From Catenaria anguillulae PL171 (taxonomy: Eukaryota > Blastocladiomycota > Blastocladiomycetes > Blastocladiales > Catenariaceae), in the NCBI GenBank assembly GCA_002102555.1, contig MCFL01000048.1, positions 62,001 through 126,000 on the forward strand: a stretch of 64,000 nucleotides of DNA, written 5' to 3'. The position numbers were made by a program, and so were the translations under genes. The notes beneath the pieces were generated by a model. It made no database searches. It had not been told where the DNA came from and was given only the letters and a program-made list of their open reading frames with translations. Every line of letters begins with the position of its first letter. Position 1 is the stretch's first letter. This document shows, one piece after another, positions 12,311 through 22,338 of the stretch.

Positions 12311-12328
12311 TTGGACGCCCGCGTCCAA
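12311..12328. repeat. Internal 18-bp palindrome shared with the element's subterminal regions
   Basis: TTGGACGCCCGCGTCCAA is an almost perfect inverted repeat. Close relatives lie at about 11643-11660 (GGACAGCTGCGTCC core) and 12769-12786 (GGACGCACGCGTCC core). Three copies in 1.2 kb suggest binding sites for a transposase or hairpin-forming motifs. Confidence 0.7.
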
Positions 12329-12788
12329 CAGTGCAACAAGTCATGTTTTTGCCCTTTGTACATGCAGGAAGGGCTGACTCCCCACTGCCCACATATGTGA
12401 AAGGTGCGTCTAGGTTCGGTTGACTATGTACTTCTTTCGGCTCAACGATCGGGCAAAAACTGCCCGCGCTACGGCAGTTTCGCGTCCATTTCTTCCTTCA
12501 GCGTTAACTCTTTCAAATCAATTCCGAGCTCCGCCGGACCAACGCAGTTGATGTCAGGGGTCAATGGGCAATCAGACTGTCGATGTTGATTAGCGTTTGC
12601 GTAAGTTTGGTTTTTTCGCGATTTTTATTGTGCAAAACTGGTCTGATTGAATCCATGTCACCATCAATAAATTGGCGAAGCTACCCTTCAAGAGTCATAT
12701 TACGGATTGTTGGGGGTGTAGCATTTGTGTATGGGGAGATATTAACTCCGAAAGGGTGTGAAAACACTTTGGACGCACGCGTCCATCC

Positions 12789-12800
12789 GGGGCTAAGGGG
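12789..12800 (-). repeat. Right terminal inverted repeat of the piggyBac-like element
   Basis: GGGGCTAAGGGG directly precedes TTAA and is the inverted partner of the left end. Confidence 0.75.
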
Positions 12801-12954
12801 TTAACAAAAGTTTGAATCACGAGTCGAATGAATGGACGGATGGATGAATGGAATCAACAGCACGTATATACCCGGTCCGGTCTCTAAGCATTCGCTCTCG
12901 GGTCACCATTATACCCCAACACCTCCTCGTCCGATCCTCTGCCGCCCCGCCACA

Positions 12955-13981
12955 ATGGCGACGCCTTCCAAACCGGCCGGCCCGTCCTCATCGTCCAACG
13001 CAACCTCGATCGCCCTCTCGCCCGCCGCCACGGCCGCCATCGCCGCCTCTGCAGTGGCCTTCGCCGCTGTCGCCATTCTCTGGAACGCCTCCCGTAACAA
13101 CACGCTGCTGCGCCGCTATGCCACCGCCAAGGATCTGCCCGACGCGCGCGTCAACAAGAAAGGTTCCGGTAAACCGCTCCGGCTGACAGGATATGCCGTG
13201 AGCGTCGGTGACTCGGACGGGTTCCGGTTCTTCCACACGCCGTCGCTGCGCTGGTACTCCAAGGCGGCATTGCCACGCACGCGCAACACGGACGAGACAA
13301 TTGCGGTGCGGATGGCTGGCACAGATTGTCCTGAGGCGGCACATTTCGGCATGCCGGCACAGCCCTTTTCCTACGAGGCGTATCAGTATACCTTGTCTGC
13401 ACTCATGCCTGGCGCGACCGTCAAGCCCGGATCAACTAAGTTTTTACGTGGAGATCCTGGGGCTATGTGATGGCAGCAGAATCGGCCGAGCGACTGATTC
13501 CTGCAAGCAAGGGCGGGCCGCAGACGTTTGGATCCATGGTCGGCGGCGCGCCCGGAAGGGTCAGAATCGAGATCTACCGCAAGGACCATACGACCGCGTG
13601 GTGCCATGGTGTATTATCAGCCGTACCCGCGGGCATTGCCGTTTTATTGGCGCAACTTGTCGATTGATTTGCTGTCAAAAGGGTTGGGCGTTGTTTATAC
13701 GCAGGCCGGCGCAGAGTATGGCGGGTTGAGGAGCAAGTTTGACAAGGCTGAAGAGACTGCTCGGTATGGCTGTTCATTTGAAATTGTCTTGCCCATTACC
13801 GTATGAAAACTCGACTCACCTGGCTCTGGTCAAAATGCTCCTGCTCGCATTTGGTGTATGTAGGCGCAAGAAGCGAGGTATTTGGTCACTTGCCGATTTC
13901 GTTCCACCGTCGGCTCACAAGCGCCAAGGCAACCACAACCAAAATCAGAATCAAAACCGAGACATTGTCATTGATGAATAA
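12955..13981 (+). CDS. LCL3: LCL3-like membrane-anchored staphylococcal-nuclease-fold endonuclease
   Basis: Fungal LCL3 is a mitochondrial-associated SNase-domain protein. An Ala-rich hydrophobic segment near residues 20-42 (AATAAIAASAVAFAAVAILW) is the predicted single membrane anchor. The SNase core follows: YAVSVGDSDGFRFFHTPSLR, VRMAGTDCPEAAHFGMPAQP, IEIYRKD-PYDRVVAMVYYQ and DLLSKGLGVVYTQAGAEYGG. Intron 13764-13863 (phase 2) joins EETAR to RKKRGIWSLADF, the usual end of the fold. Three one-base gaps are needed (T run near 13445, CC near 13583, GG near 13605); each restores family sequence, so missing base calls are the simplest reading. The ATG at 12955 is in a good context (cacaATGgcg). 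Confidence 0.85.
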
Positions 13982-15987
13982 GAATGTCTCCGTCACAGTC
14001 GGCGCGGTACATACGTACACTTTGGTTGACTTTTTTTTCCCTTTGACGCACATCATGTTACCCTTACCACTCGTGATCCCGCATACTAAAATATTTATTC
14101 TGCTTTCTTGCTCTCGTTGGCCGTTTTCTTTCCCTCGATCATTCGCCTCATAATACATACACTCGGTTGGTGCATGGGTTGGTCAAGATCGTCAACAGGA
14201 GCGAAAGCTGCTCTTGAGAGTCGCTCTTGCAGTCACTCTCATTCACGCGAATGATGAACATGCAACCAACGTGTGCTTCATCTATCGCAGCTGCCAACAC
14301 TCCCCTTACGGGCGCGTTTTTGCCTACAGCACAAGTGTCTGCTGCTGTGTGACCGATGTGTCAAGGTGACAGACAGCCCTTTTTCAGGCTTCCCCATCAC
14401 CCCACGGTTGTTTTCGTGCTGAAGAATCCGAAACCATCGCAAGAGCAAAACCGAAGAGGTCAAGGGGAGGGGTGCAGACCGTCGCAAACAAGAACACGAG
14501 ATCGAGCTTGCGATGGACAGATACAAATGCAGCTGGTACACCCCATCACCCATCCTTCCTGCTGAAGCTGAAGAGTAGAGCAGTCTTTGCTGAATAGCAA
14601 TGCATGGTATTCAATGTAGCTCGTTCGTTCATCCTTCCTCACCTATCCTCATCCTCGCTCACTATCGCTTTTTGCTCTTGGCTTGATCCGCCGACCACAC
14701 GTCCATGTTTGCTCCATTTTTCCATTGGTGCGCCTCCGACAACCAATTGCCAAACCATGCATTGCTTCGCGCTGTGCGTCTGGTAGCGCTTCCTGAACAC
14801 GAGAAAGTGAGTTTGAGAGAAAAGCCCATCACGCCTCGCCGGTGTGATGATGACGATGATGATGCAGGCTGCTCCTAACTCATCCGGTCTTGTGAATCAA
14901 GTACCGGCACGACTCTTGCCAACGTGTGGTTTCCCACGTCATGTCTCTGTTTTCTCTTCGGCGAATCAGAGCAATTGGCGTTCACCACCTCGAGGTCTGT
15001 ATCGGTTTTCGAATCGGTGCCGACCTGAGTGGGCTGGCTGGCTGTCTGGCTGGCTGACCCATTCGCCTCCTAGGCAGTATACGTTCATCGATTGTCTACG
15101 TCAAGTTGCCGCCTTGGAGATACGGGAATCCTTGGTGGACTGTTCGCAACTTGCGCGAGGATTAGGGGGGACCACAATGGGACCCGTGACAACGCTTCAG
15201 CCGCGTCACGGTCTTTTCTGTTGCCCCTTGATCCAACGACCGCCGACCGCAACCTTGACATCTCCTCCGGGGGAGCATTCGTATGATCTAAATAGGGCAA
15301 GGTTTAGGCGTCAGGAATATTGGTTGTTGACAGGGTGCCCGGAAAATTCTCGCGAGTCAATATGCCCTTTCCTTTCTTCATTATCCAAAGAGTGTGTCGG
15401 TCTTTCAACAGCGGATCCATCAAGTGGCCCATCTTGTGTCGTCCATTATTAACCTTGGGCCACTCTTGCTGTTAAAACTTTATCCCCAGTTCTCAATCTT
15501 GCTTGCTATTTTATTCATCGCTGTGGTTTTGCAAGAATCCTTCTTGAGACTTGGGTCTTCAATAGTCACGACCTGACGACGCATGAGTCATGGAATTGAC
15601 GGCACCGTTCCTGCTCTGAATGTAACGTTTGGACTCGAGATTTTGCAGCTTATTGCATGAGCGACAGCGAGATGCGGAAAGTGATCCTCTGGTGAAGGGG
15701 GTCGCAGCGCGTCAGATCGACAGCCCTCGTGCCACCTGAAACGCTTGCAATCTGGAGGGCCTTCAGTGATGGTGATGAACCTGGCCATGGCCCCTGGGTC
15801 CCTGTCCGCCCACATTGCCAACGATGGCCCGCCACGCTTGTTGACTGTAAAAATGGATTTACAACCGTAGACTGTGCCGAGCACACTCCAAGAATTGCAC
15901 ATGTCACACACATAGACTCGCTGTCTTTTAATCATAGAATCCTCGCCCAAGCCCGTCCATTCTTGACTCCACTGCCCTCAGCCACAA
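13982..15987. other. Gene-poor 2 kb interval
   Basis: I find no convincing protein, tRNA or repeat. The longest plus-strand frame (about 14,850-15,450) has a composition unlike neighbouring genes and no recognisable motif. The interval may hold UTRs of its neighbours or an untranslated transcript. Confidence 0.4.
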
Positions 15988-16415
15988 ATGCACCCACCGT
16001 CCCACCCCTCCTTGCTGGCCCTGTGCCTCGCCGCCCTCGCCATCGTCCTCATCGCCATCCACCCAATGCCCGCTGTCGCCCAAGGCTCGTCCTCAACGAC
16101 CACGACCACGACCTCGCGACGCACCACAACCACAACCACCTCCCGGCCAACCACCACTTCCACAACTTCGTCGCTCACGACGACCACGGCGTCCGCCAAC
16201 ACAACCACCACAACGACCACCAGCTCGTCAACAACCTCAACCGCCACAACCACGAGATCGCTGTTGCCGGGCGAAGTTGCCATTCCGCCGCCACCGCAGC
16301 CGACGGTTGGATTGGGCCGACCAAGGATCCGAACGGAGCACAAGGCATGGTGGCCAAGGCGGCGTGGGGAGTACTTGTTGCCGCTGCCGGTGCGGCCGTG
16401 ATGGGATTGGCTTAA
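15988..16415 (+). CDS. Thr-rich secreted protein, probably GPI-anchored
   Basis: The N-terminus is a textbook signal peptide (LLALCLAALAIVLIAI, then AVAQG as a likely cleavage site). A mucin-like Thr/Ser block of about 65 residues follows (TTTTTTSRRTTTTTTSRPTT), then a Pro patch. A hydrophobic tail (AAWGVLVAAAGAAVMGLA) ends at 16415 and would suit a GPI-attachment signal. The signal peptide and the tail are in different frames, so one base appears to be missing around 16300. It is likely a small cell-wall or surface glycoprotein. No enzymatic domain is visible, and the call rests on composition and topology only. Confidence 0.55.
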
Positions 16416-16905
16416 GGCAGCGATCTGGGTGCCGGGTTGCTTGAGGAGAGATAGCGTGCATATCAGATGCTTGGGCGACCTTTCACACCGCTTTTCGTTC
16501 TCCTCCGTTGTGCATGTATTCGGTGTTGCGTGGGCATTGTTTTTGTCACATTACCCTGCTCGCTCTTTTTGATTTTTGCCCGGTGCTTTTCTAGGAGACG
16601 TTTGGCCCTTGCTGTCGTGCATCACCTCTTCACCATTAGACATTGATTCCATATTCACTTCTCCTCTTGTTGATCAATTTGGCTCAGCTGTTTTTGCTCA
16701 ACGGAGTGCCGTCCCCGACTCAGCTGACAGCCATTCATGTGCTAGGTGTGATGTTTGCTCAATGCAAGTCTCGCGATCAGACTTGAGGTTGTGAGAGGGC
16801 ATTCCCACACTAACATGTGCATTAACTTCGTTTGACCTCATATGCACACTTTTGTTACCATCAAAGCCAAACCCGCAGCACTCTTACCACGAAATCGAAA
16901 GCACA
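16416..16905. other. Intergenic region upstream of WDR92
   Basis: 490 bp, holding the 3' side of the Thr-rich gene and the WDR92 promoter. It has T-rich tracts but no clear motif. Confidence 0.4.
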
Positions 16906-18145
16906 ATGACCATCTCCTCTGACAAACCGCAAATCATCAACCACTCGACTCTCTCGCTCGACTTTACCCCGCACTCGACCGCCTGGCTGCCGCGCACCGC
17001 GCGCGTGTGCGTCGTGGGTGAATCCACACGCGGCACGGGCCAGGTGCACGTGTATGAGCTGCACCGCGGCGGGCTGCAGCTCGTGTCCAAGTCGGAAACG
17101 CCCGCGGCATTCAAGTGTGCGACATTGGGCGCCAGTCCACTGGGCCGCCAGTGTATGGCGACGGGCGATATGAAGGGCGAAATGGCCGTGTGGGATTTGG
17201 AGAGGATGGATGTGCCCGTGTATCGGGCAGCAAAGGCACATGAGGGCGTGGTGAATGCTGTGGATGCGTGTGCCGGTAGGACCGTCGGGTGTGGGGCGCC
17301 GGAAATTGCGACGGCGAGTCGTGACGGTACTGTGTGCCATATTTGCATTTTAGCTTACGCTCGTCGTGGGGGGTTGTTGACCGCTCGAGATGTGTCTGCC
17401 ACAGGATGCGTCAAGGTCTGGGACATTCGTCAAAAGGACTCGCCCGTGGCCCAGATCGCGCCACAACGCGGCGAATCCACGCGCGACTGCTGGACCGTGG
17501 CCTTTGGCAACTCGTTCAACAACGATGACCGGTGGGTCGCTGCGGGCTACGACAATGGCGACCTCAAGCTGTTTGACCTGCGCGCCATGGCCGTCGTGTG
17601 GGAGACCAACCTCAAGAACGGCGTCGTGTCTGTGCAGTTTGATCGGTGGGATATCAAGGCAAATAAGCTGGTTGCCGGCACGCTCGAGGCGGGCATTCAT
17701 GTTTTTGATCTACGCACGCTACATCCCGAGCAAGGGTTTGCCCAGCTGAGGGAGACGCAACCCGGGTCGAACGCGACCGTGTGGGCAGTCAAGCACTCAC
17801 CCCACAACCGCGACTTGTTTGTTGCCTCGTCGGGTCAGGGGGCGTTGTCGCTGTACAAGTAGTACGTCCAAACTGCAGGTTGCCAAACCTTTTTCCAAGT
17901 GAAAGCTAACGCAAAACGTTGGTGGGTGGCAAAACAGCAACTATCCAAATGCACGGTCTGCAAAGGACGACAAGGATCGAGCGTACGGTGTCATGGGCTC
18001 GCTTGACCTGATCCAGTCGGCCACGGTGGCAGAGCAGCCGATTGCGAGCTTTGACTGGTCTCCTGACAAGCAGGGGCTGTGTGCGTACACGGCCTACGAT
18101 CAGACGGTGCGGGTCGGTATTGTAACAAAGCTCAATCAGTTGTGA
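16906..18145 (+). CDS. WDR92/DNAAF10 (monad) WD40 dynein-assembly factor
   Basis: In animals this seven-bladed WD40 protein bridges the R2TP/prefoldin-like chaperone to axonemal dynein arms. Agreement with the family is high along its whole length: KPQIINHSTLSLDFT, GTGQVHVYELHRGGLQLVSK, GAPEIATASRDG, VKVWDIRQKDSPVA, RDCWTVAFGNSFN, AAGYDNGDLKLFDLRAM, LVAGTLEAGIHVFDLRT, and an end of DQTVRVGIVTKLNQL. Exons are 16906-17326, 17405-17861 and 17938-18145, with introns 17327-17404 (phase 1) and 17862-17937 (phase 2). The frame is intact at 361 residues, against about 357 in human. Retention of this gene argues for a flagellated organism. Confidence 0.95.
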
Positions 18146-18371
18146 AGTTGTGTATATCTCTTTGCGGTTCTCGCCTCGCCTTTTCGACATGATTGCCTGG
18201 AATACCTCGGCAAATGCAAGCAATGACTGGTTTTGAATTGTTGAAATTGACAAAAAAAAACGAGAGCGAAGCAAACACGGCTCCAAGGGACTGCAAGCAG
18301 AGCAGCAGCGACAACCGAAGAAAAGACGGGGCGAGAAGAGCAAACCACTCGACAAGTGAACAGATTCCATC

Positions 18372-19415
18372 TCAATCCGTCTCCATGGCATCGCCCTCGA
18401 TCACCTGCACCAAGTCGGTAATCTTCTCCGTGAGCACCTCTATATCAAAGGACAGCACGAGCAGATTAGTACCCCCCCATGCTAACCAAACAAGTTGATC
18501 AAAAAGACAACGTACTGGTGGTGCCCCGCGGGTAGTCGTACACGGCCTCGCGCACACCGCGCTCATTGGGCCGCTTGTAGTTGCGCAAGTACTCGACCTT
18601 GTCCTTTGTAATCACCGTCACGTCGACGTTGGATCCCGACCCGAGATCGTTCCAGATACCGGCTTGAATCGACTTGTCAACGAGATCAATGGCCTCCTCG
18701 CGCTATTGTTTGTCCAAGACCGAGAAGCAACAGTGAGACGAGCAGGCGCCGGTCAATGAAATGGAAGGGAAACGTACAGTCATGTCTGCCTTCCACTCGC
18801 TTTCCATGACACTCATGGCCGCCAAACTGCCCGATCCCATGGTAACAAACGGCAACTTGTCGGTGGATCCATGCGGATAAATGGTAAACAAGTGTGCGCC
18901 CTGAACATCAACGCCGCCCAAAATCAAGGCCGCGCCAACATGGCCCTGGTACCTGTAGAGCATCTGCTTGAGCAGGGTCATGGCGGTGATGACACGCGCC
19001 TGGCGACCCGTCGACAGCCGGTGCAGCTCGAGCTGCGACGAAATCAGGTTGGTGGTGAATTCCGTGTCGGCGGCGGTGCCGGCACCGCAGCAGTAAATGT
19101 TGGGCGCAATGTAGTGGATCTTTTCGCAGTTTTTGTCGGCAACGATCGGGCCTTCGGTTGCGCGCGTGTCTGCGCCGAGGACAACGCCGTCCTATAGGTG
19201 GTGTGTTGGCATGATGATGTCAGCCTATTGTGCGCGTCAAGCGCCCAACATGCAATGGTTCATCCAGCCCGTACCTTGTAGATGACGCCGACAATGGTGG
19301 TGCCCGTCTTTGTGGCCTTTGGCACCTTGGCGCCGCGAGACTCGAGCATTTGGTTGCGCACGTGCAGGTCAAAAGAGAAGCCCTGGGGCTGAGTGACGTC
19401 GAGCTTGGCGGCCAT
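18372..19415 (-). CDS. PUP1: 20S proteasome beta-2 subunit (trypsin-like), PUP1/PSMB7
   Basis: A propeptide of 38 residues ends in KTG, so Thr39 (TTIVGVIYK) becomes the N-terminal nucleophile after self-cleavage. Family landmarks are [56 protein letters not shown] and YPRGTTKVLTEKI. Exons are 19415-19275, 19191-18778, 18702-18516 and 18439-18372, separated by introns of 83, 75 and 76 nt. The total is an intact 269 codons. The C-terminal extension after LTEKI is the arm that clasps beta-3 in beta-2 subunits. Confidence 0.95.
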
Positions 19416-19909
19416 GGTGCTTATTGGTGGAGGATCAGGCAGTTGGTCGGAGGTGAGAGACGGGGCAGTGTTGACGGCTGAGGGTGGCGGGCCAGGAGAG
19501 GGCGAGCGTCAATTGATGCGGATAAAGGGATGCGTTGGGTTGCAATGTGTCCTTGAGGGTTGATATCCGTAGCACGAGTACATCATTATCATTTTTTCTC
19601 GAGGCATGGCATGATCGTTCTTTTTGGTCAACGCGTCGTATGTCCAATGACTTGGCCAATGATGAATCGACGGCCCACCTTTTCTTGACTTGTCTCATTC
19701 TGCCAGCCGTTCTGCTCTGCATTCTACTCATTCTGCAGCAGTTCTGCATTGATTCCACTTAGCCTGCGCAAAGAAGGAAACACGGACGGAAATAAATAAC
19801 CAAGTGTAAATAAATCAAGTCAAAGAAACAGTGTGTGTGCAAGTCAAGCAGTCAATCAACGGTTTTCTTTCTGTTCCAAACCTCACTCCCCCTGACTGAA
19901 ACCTTCATT
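19416..19909. other. Intergenic region between MscL 3' end and PUP1 start
   Basis: 494 bp with the PUP1 promoter on the minus strand. I looked for a proteasome-associated control element (GGTGGCAAA) but saw no clear match. Confidence 0.4.
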
Positions 19910-20600
19910 TTACCTGAACCCGGGCTTGGCAACGGCACTGCTCGACCCGGTCGCGGGCCCCATCTCATCGGGCATGAGTGTCGCCTCGGAAACGTTTGGG
20001 TCGGGCAACACGCTGGTGCAAAACTTGCACCGAGTTGCTTCCTTGTGCACGGCTTCCTTGCAAAAGTCGCACTTGCGCGTCTCCTCCTTCTTCTTCTCAC
20101 GCACAATTTGCTGGTAGACCTTGATGAAGATGAAGAGCGCCCAGGCAACGATAAGGAATGCAATGATGGCTTGGACGAATGAGCCCCAGTCGAGTGCTGT
20201 GTGAACAACCAAAGTGAGAGTGGAGTCAGCCCTCATGACAAATGAAAAAAAAAAGTCTGCGTTTTGAGCCAGAGTGCGTACTGATGGCTCCATCTGCCTT
20301 TGCCTCTGCACGAGTCTTGTACTTGAAATCCTTCTTTGCGCCCTGCCTCATCACCACGAATTGCTCGGCAAACGTGAGCGACCCGAGCGCAAGGGAAATG
20401 ACGGGCGTGAAAATGTCCTCGACGAGCGACTTGACAATGGCCGTAAAGGCCGCACCAATCACCAAACCGACAGCCAAGTCGACCACATTGCCGCGTGAGA
20501 TGAAGGCCTTGAAGTCGGAGAAGAAGCCCAGGCCGGCTTTGCCAACAGTTGTGGCGCCCTTCATGGCGCCCTTGCCGACTTGAGAGAGTTGGTTTGTCAT
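19910..20600 (-). CDS. MscL-family large-conductance mechanosensitive channel with C-terminal zinc ribbon
   Basis: MscL is a homopentameric pressure-release channel best known from bacteria. The N-terminal part has the signature SDFKAFISRGNVVDLAVGLV, then IGAAFTAIVKSLVEDIFTPV (TM1 about residues 36-58). TM2 is FVQAIIAFLIVAWALFIFIK (about 113-132). A basic linker leads to a CxxC-12-CxxC zinc ribbon (CDFC and CKFC, about residues 149-168), in place of the usual MscL C-terminal helix bundle. Exons 20600-20282 and 20196-19910 are joined by a phase 1 intron (20197-20281); the frame is intact at 201 residues. The spliceosomal intron shows it is a resident nuclear gene and not bacterial contamination. 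Confidence 0.88.
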
Positions 20601-20983
20601 GACTGCTATTTAGTTGAGTGCCGAATGGTAACGTTACATGGATTGCCACCAAAATCAATCGGCACGGTTGCGAGGGGCTCTCGGCCATTTATACATCGTC
20701 GTGGGTCCAGTTTTTGTGTGTGCATCTCGCTGGGAGGTCACTGGTTGGCTGGTTGGTTGAGTTGAGGCGTGGCGCGTTTGCACCTTGTTGCCATTTGCCT
20801 CTGCTGGCATCGAGCCGATCGAATCCCGCCCAAGTAAATACAAATGTGACAAAATACGATGATGATATAGAATAATGATATGATGACGATGAAAAGGAGA
20901 TAAAAACGACAAGAGGGATACACAATACTCAGAAACAGCCGAATGAAAGAAACATGTCTCGCATCCAACAACCCATTACCAGC
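20601..20983. other. Intergenic region upstream of MscL
   Basis: 383 bp between the MscL start and the homeodomain gene's 3' end. No motif stands out. Confidence 0.4.
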
Positions 20984-22338
20984 TTACGCCGCCAACCGGA
21001 GGCCAAACTGCATAAAGACCCTGCCACTCTCCTTATCATACAAGACCACGACCTTGACCAACTCGCACGCAACCTGGTCGTGCCTGGCTCTGGAAAACAC
21101 CGTCAACCTGCCGCCGTCGGCGCCACCAAACAAGTCGCGAATGGGTGCGGCATTGACAAACTCGACCGACACGAGGACGCATCAGCCAACCCGGCGCCCG
21201 CCTGATGCATCTGCGGGCCCATCAACCGCTTTGCCCACTCTGGTGCGGCGTGTTTCATGACGGACGCAACCACGCCGCCGCGCTCGTCAAAGCATCCGAT
21301 AAACTCGTCCACAGTCATGGTTTCGGCAGTTCAACCTCAAACACATCTGCCGCGTATGACTCGGGCAGGAATTTGGCCTCGAGTTTGGACTTGAGCTGGC
21401 GCACAATGCCGGAAGGTGGGCCACCACGTTGGCGGGAAGCGCGGCCGCTCCACCCGTGTGCTGCGCCGGGCCCCGCATTGGACATGGCGTGTGCGCCCGC
21501 GTGGTGCGGGTGGGCGTGTGCGCCGGGTGCGCCTGCACCGCCTGTTGGCAGCGTCATGATGTAGTTTTCCAGCTGGATGATGCGGTCGCGCATGGCAAGA
21601 AACATGTCGGGCGAAAACTCGCTGGGAAAGTGATCAATGGAAAACGTTGTGCCGCCCATGGTGTGGAGCAAGTGCTCGGGCTGCGGCGTGGCTGTGAGTT
21701 GTTGGCCAGGGACCAGAGGGCCGGGCGGAAGCGTGGATGGAATGGCCATGGGTGCGCCCACCGCGGGCGACATGTGCTGCGACCCCCGCCAGGGTAGTAC
21801 CCGGCACCGTCCAGCTCGCTGCGCCGGCGCTTGGACGCGGGCGGTTGCCCATTGTGCACAAAGCAGACGTGGCCGCTGCCAGTCCCTCGACTGACGTGAC
21901 GCCTGCCGAGGAAACCTCAATGGTTTGATTGGCACGTTGGCGCTTTTCCTTTGCCTTGCGGTTGTTGTACCAGGTGCGCACCTTTTGCAGCTCGAGGCCG
22001 TGCGCGTGAGCCAGCTGCGCAACAATGTCGCTAGCTGGCGTGTTGTTGCCTGCAGCGACCCAGGCGGCTTCAAATGCAGCCACAATGTGCGGGGGCAAGC
22101 GACGCTTGGCGCCCGAGGCGGCCGACTGGTGCGATTGCGAGTTGAGGGCGTCCGTGGACGACGCGTACGAGAGTGACGAGGGCGCGGCGTGTTGGTGGTC
22201 GGGAGGCGTTGCCGTGCCGTTTGTGTGATCGTGGTCGCCGTCGTCGGCTGTGCCCGTGCCCGAGGCGTGGTCACCCGCGGCGCTGGGCGATCCGTCGTGG
22301 TGGCCGAGGTCGTGGTCGGGATCGTGAGCGTACGACAT
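20984..22338 (-). CDS. Homeodomain transcription factor
   Basis: An Asp/His/Gly-rich N-terminus (about 75 residues) precedes a homeodomain. Basic RRLPPHIVAAFEAAW aligns with helix 1, and VRTWYNNRKAKEKRQRA is the recognition helix, with the invariant Trp48, Asn51 and Arg52. A basic patch follows (ASKRRRSELDGAGYY), then a heptad-like DMFLAMRDRIIQLENYIM and a C-terminal block VSVEFVNAAPIRDLFGG. Residue spacing is that of a non-TALE (60-residue) homeodomain. Frame changes are needed near 21860, 21790, 21310 and 21155, so the gene may be longer or shorter than drawn; the last two blocks could belong to a separate small gene. The target is unknown. Confidence 0.65.

Larger units (their letters stand above)
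11622..12804. mobile_element. piggyBac-like element, probably non-autonomous, with TTAA ends
   Basis: TTAA occurs exactly at both ends (11622-11625 and 12801-12804), the piggyBac target duplication. Inside are inverted termini that agree at 11 of 12 positions (CCCTTTAGCCCC against CCCCTTAGCCCC on the other strand). Just inside each end is an imperfect palindrome of the form TGGACGC-N-GCGTCCA, and a third copy is internal at 12311-12328. The body is about 1.18 kb, and no open frame in it resembles a DDE transposase with any confidence, so it is likely a MITE or an internally deleted copy. It lies between the ESF2 3' end and LCL3, ending about 150 bp upstream of the LCL3 ATG. Confidence 0.72.

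Noticed and set aside
11838-12330. Transposase remnant inside the piggyBac-like element (a GVTFDN-like string)
   Set aside because: The resemblance is a few residues long and lacks the acidic catalytic context, so it could be chance.
13982-15987. tRNA or snRNA gene in the gene-poor stretch
   Set aside because: I looked for A- and B-box-like motifs and a cloverleaf and found none that hold.
15978-16343. Val/Glu-rich minus-strand frame opposite the Thr-rich gene
   Set aside because: It is simply the complement of the poly-Thr codons; the plus strand has the signal peptide and start.
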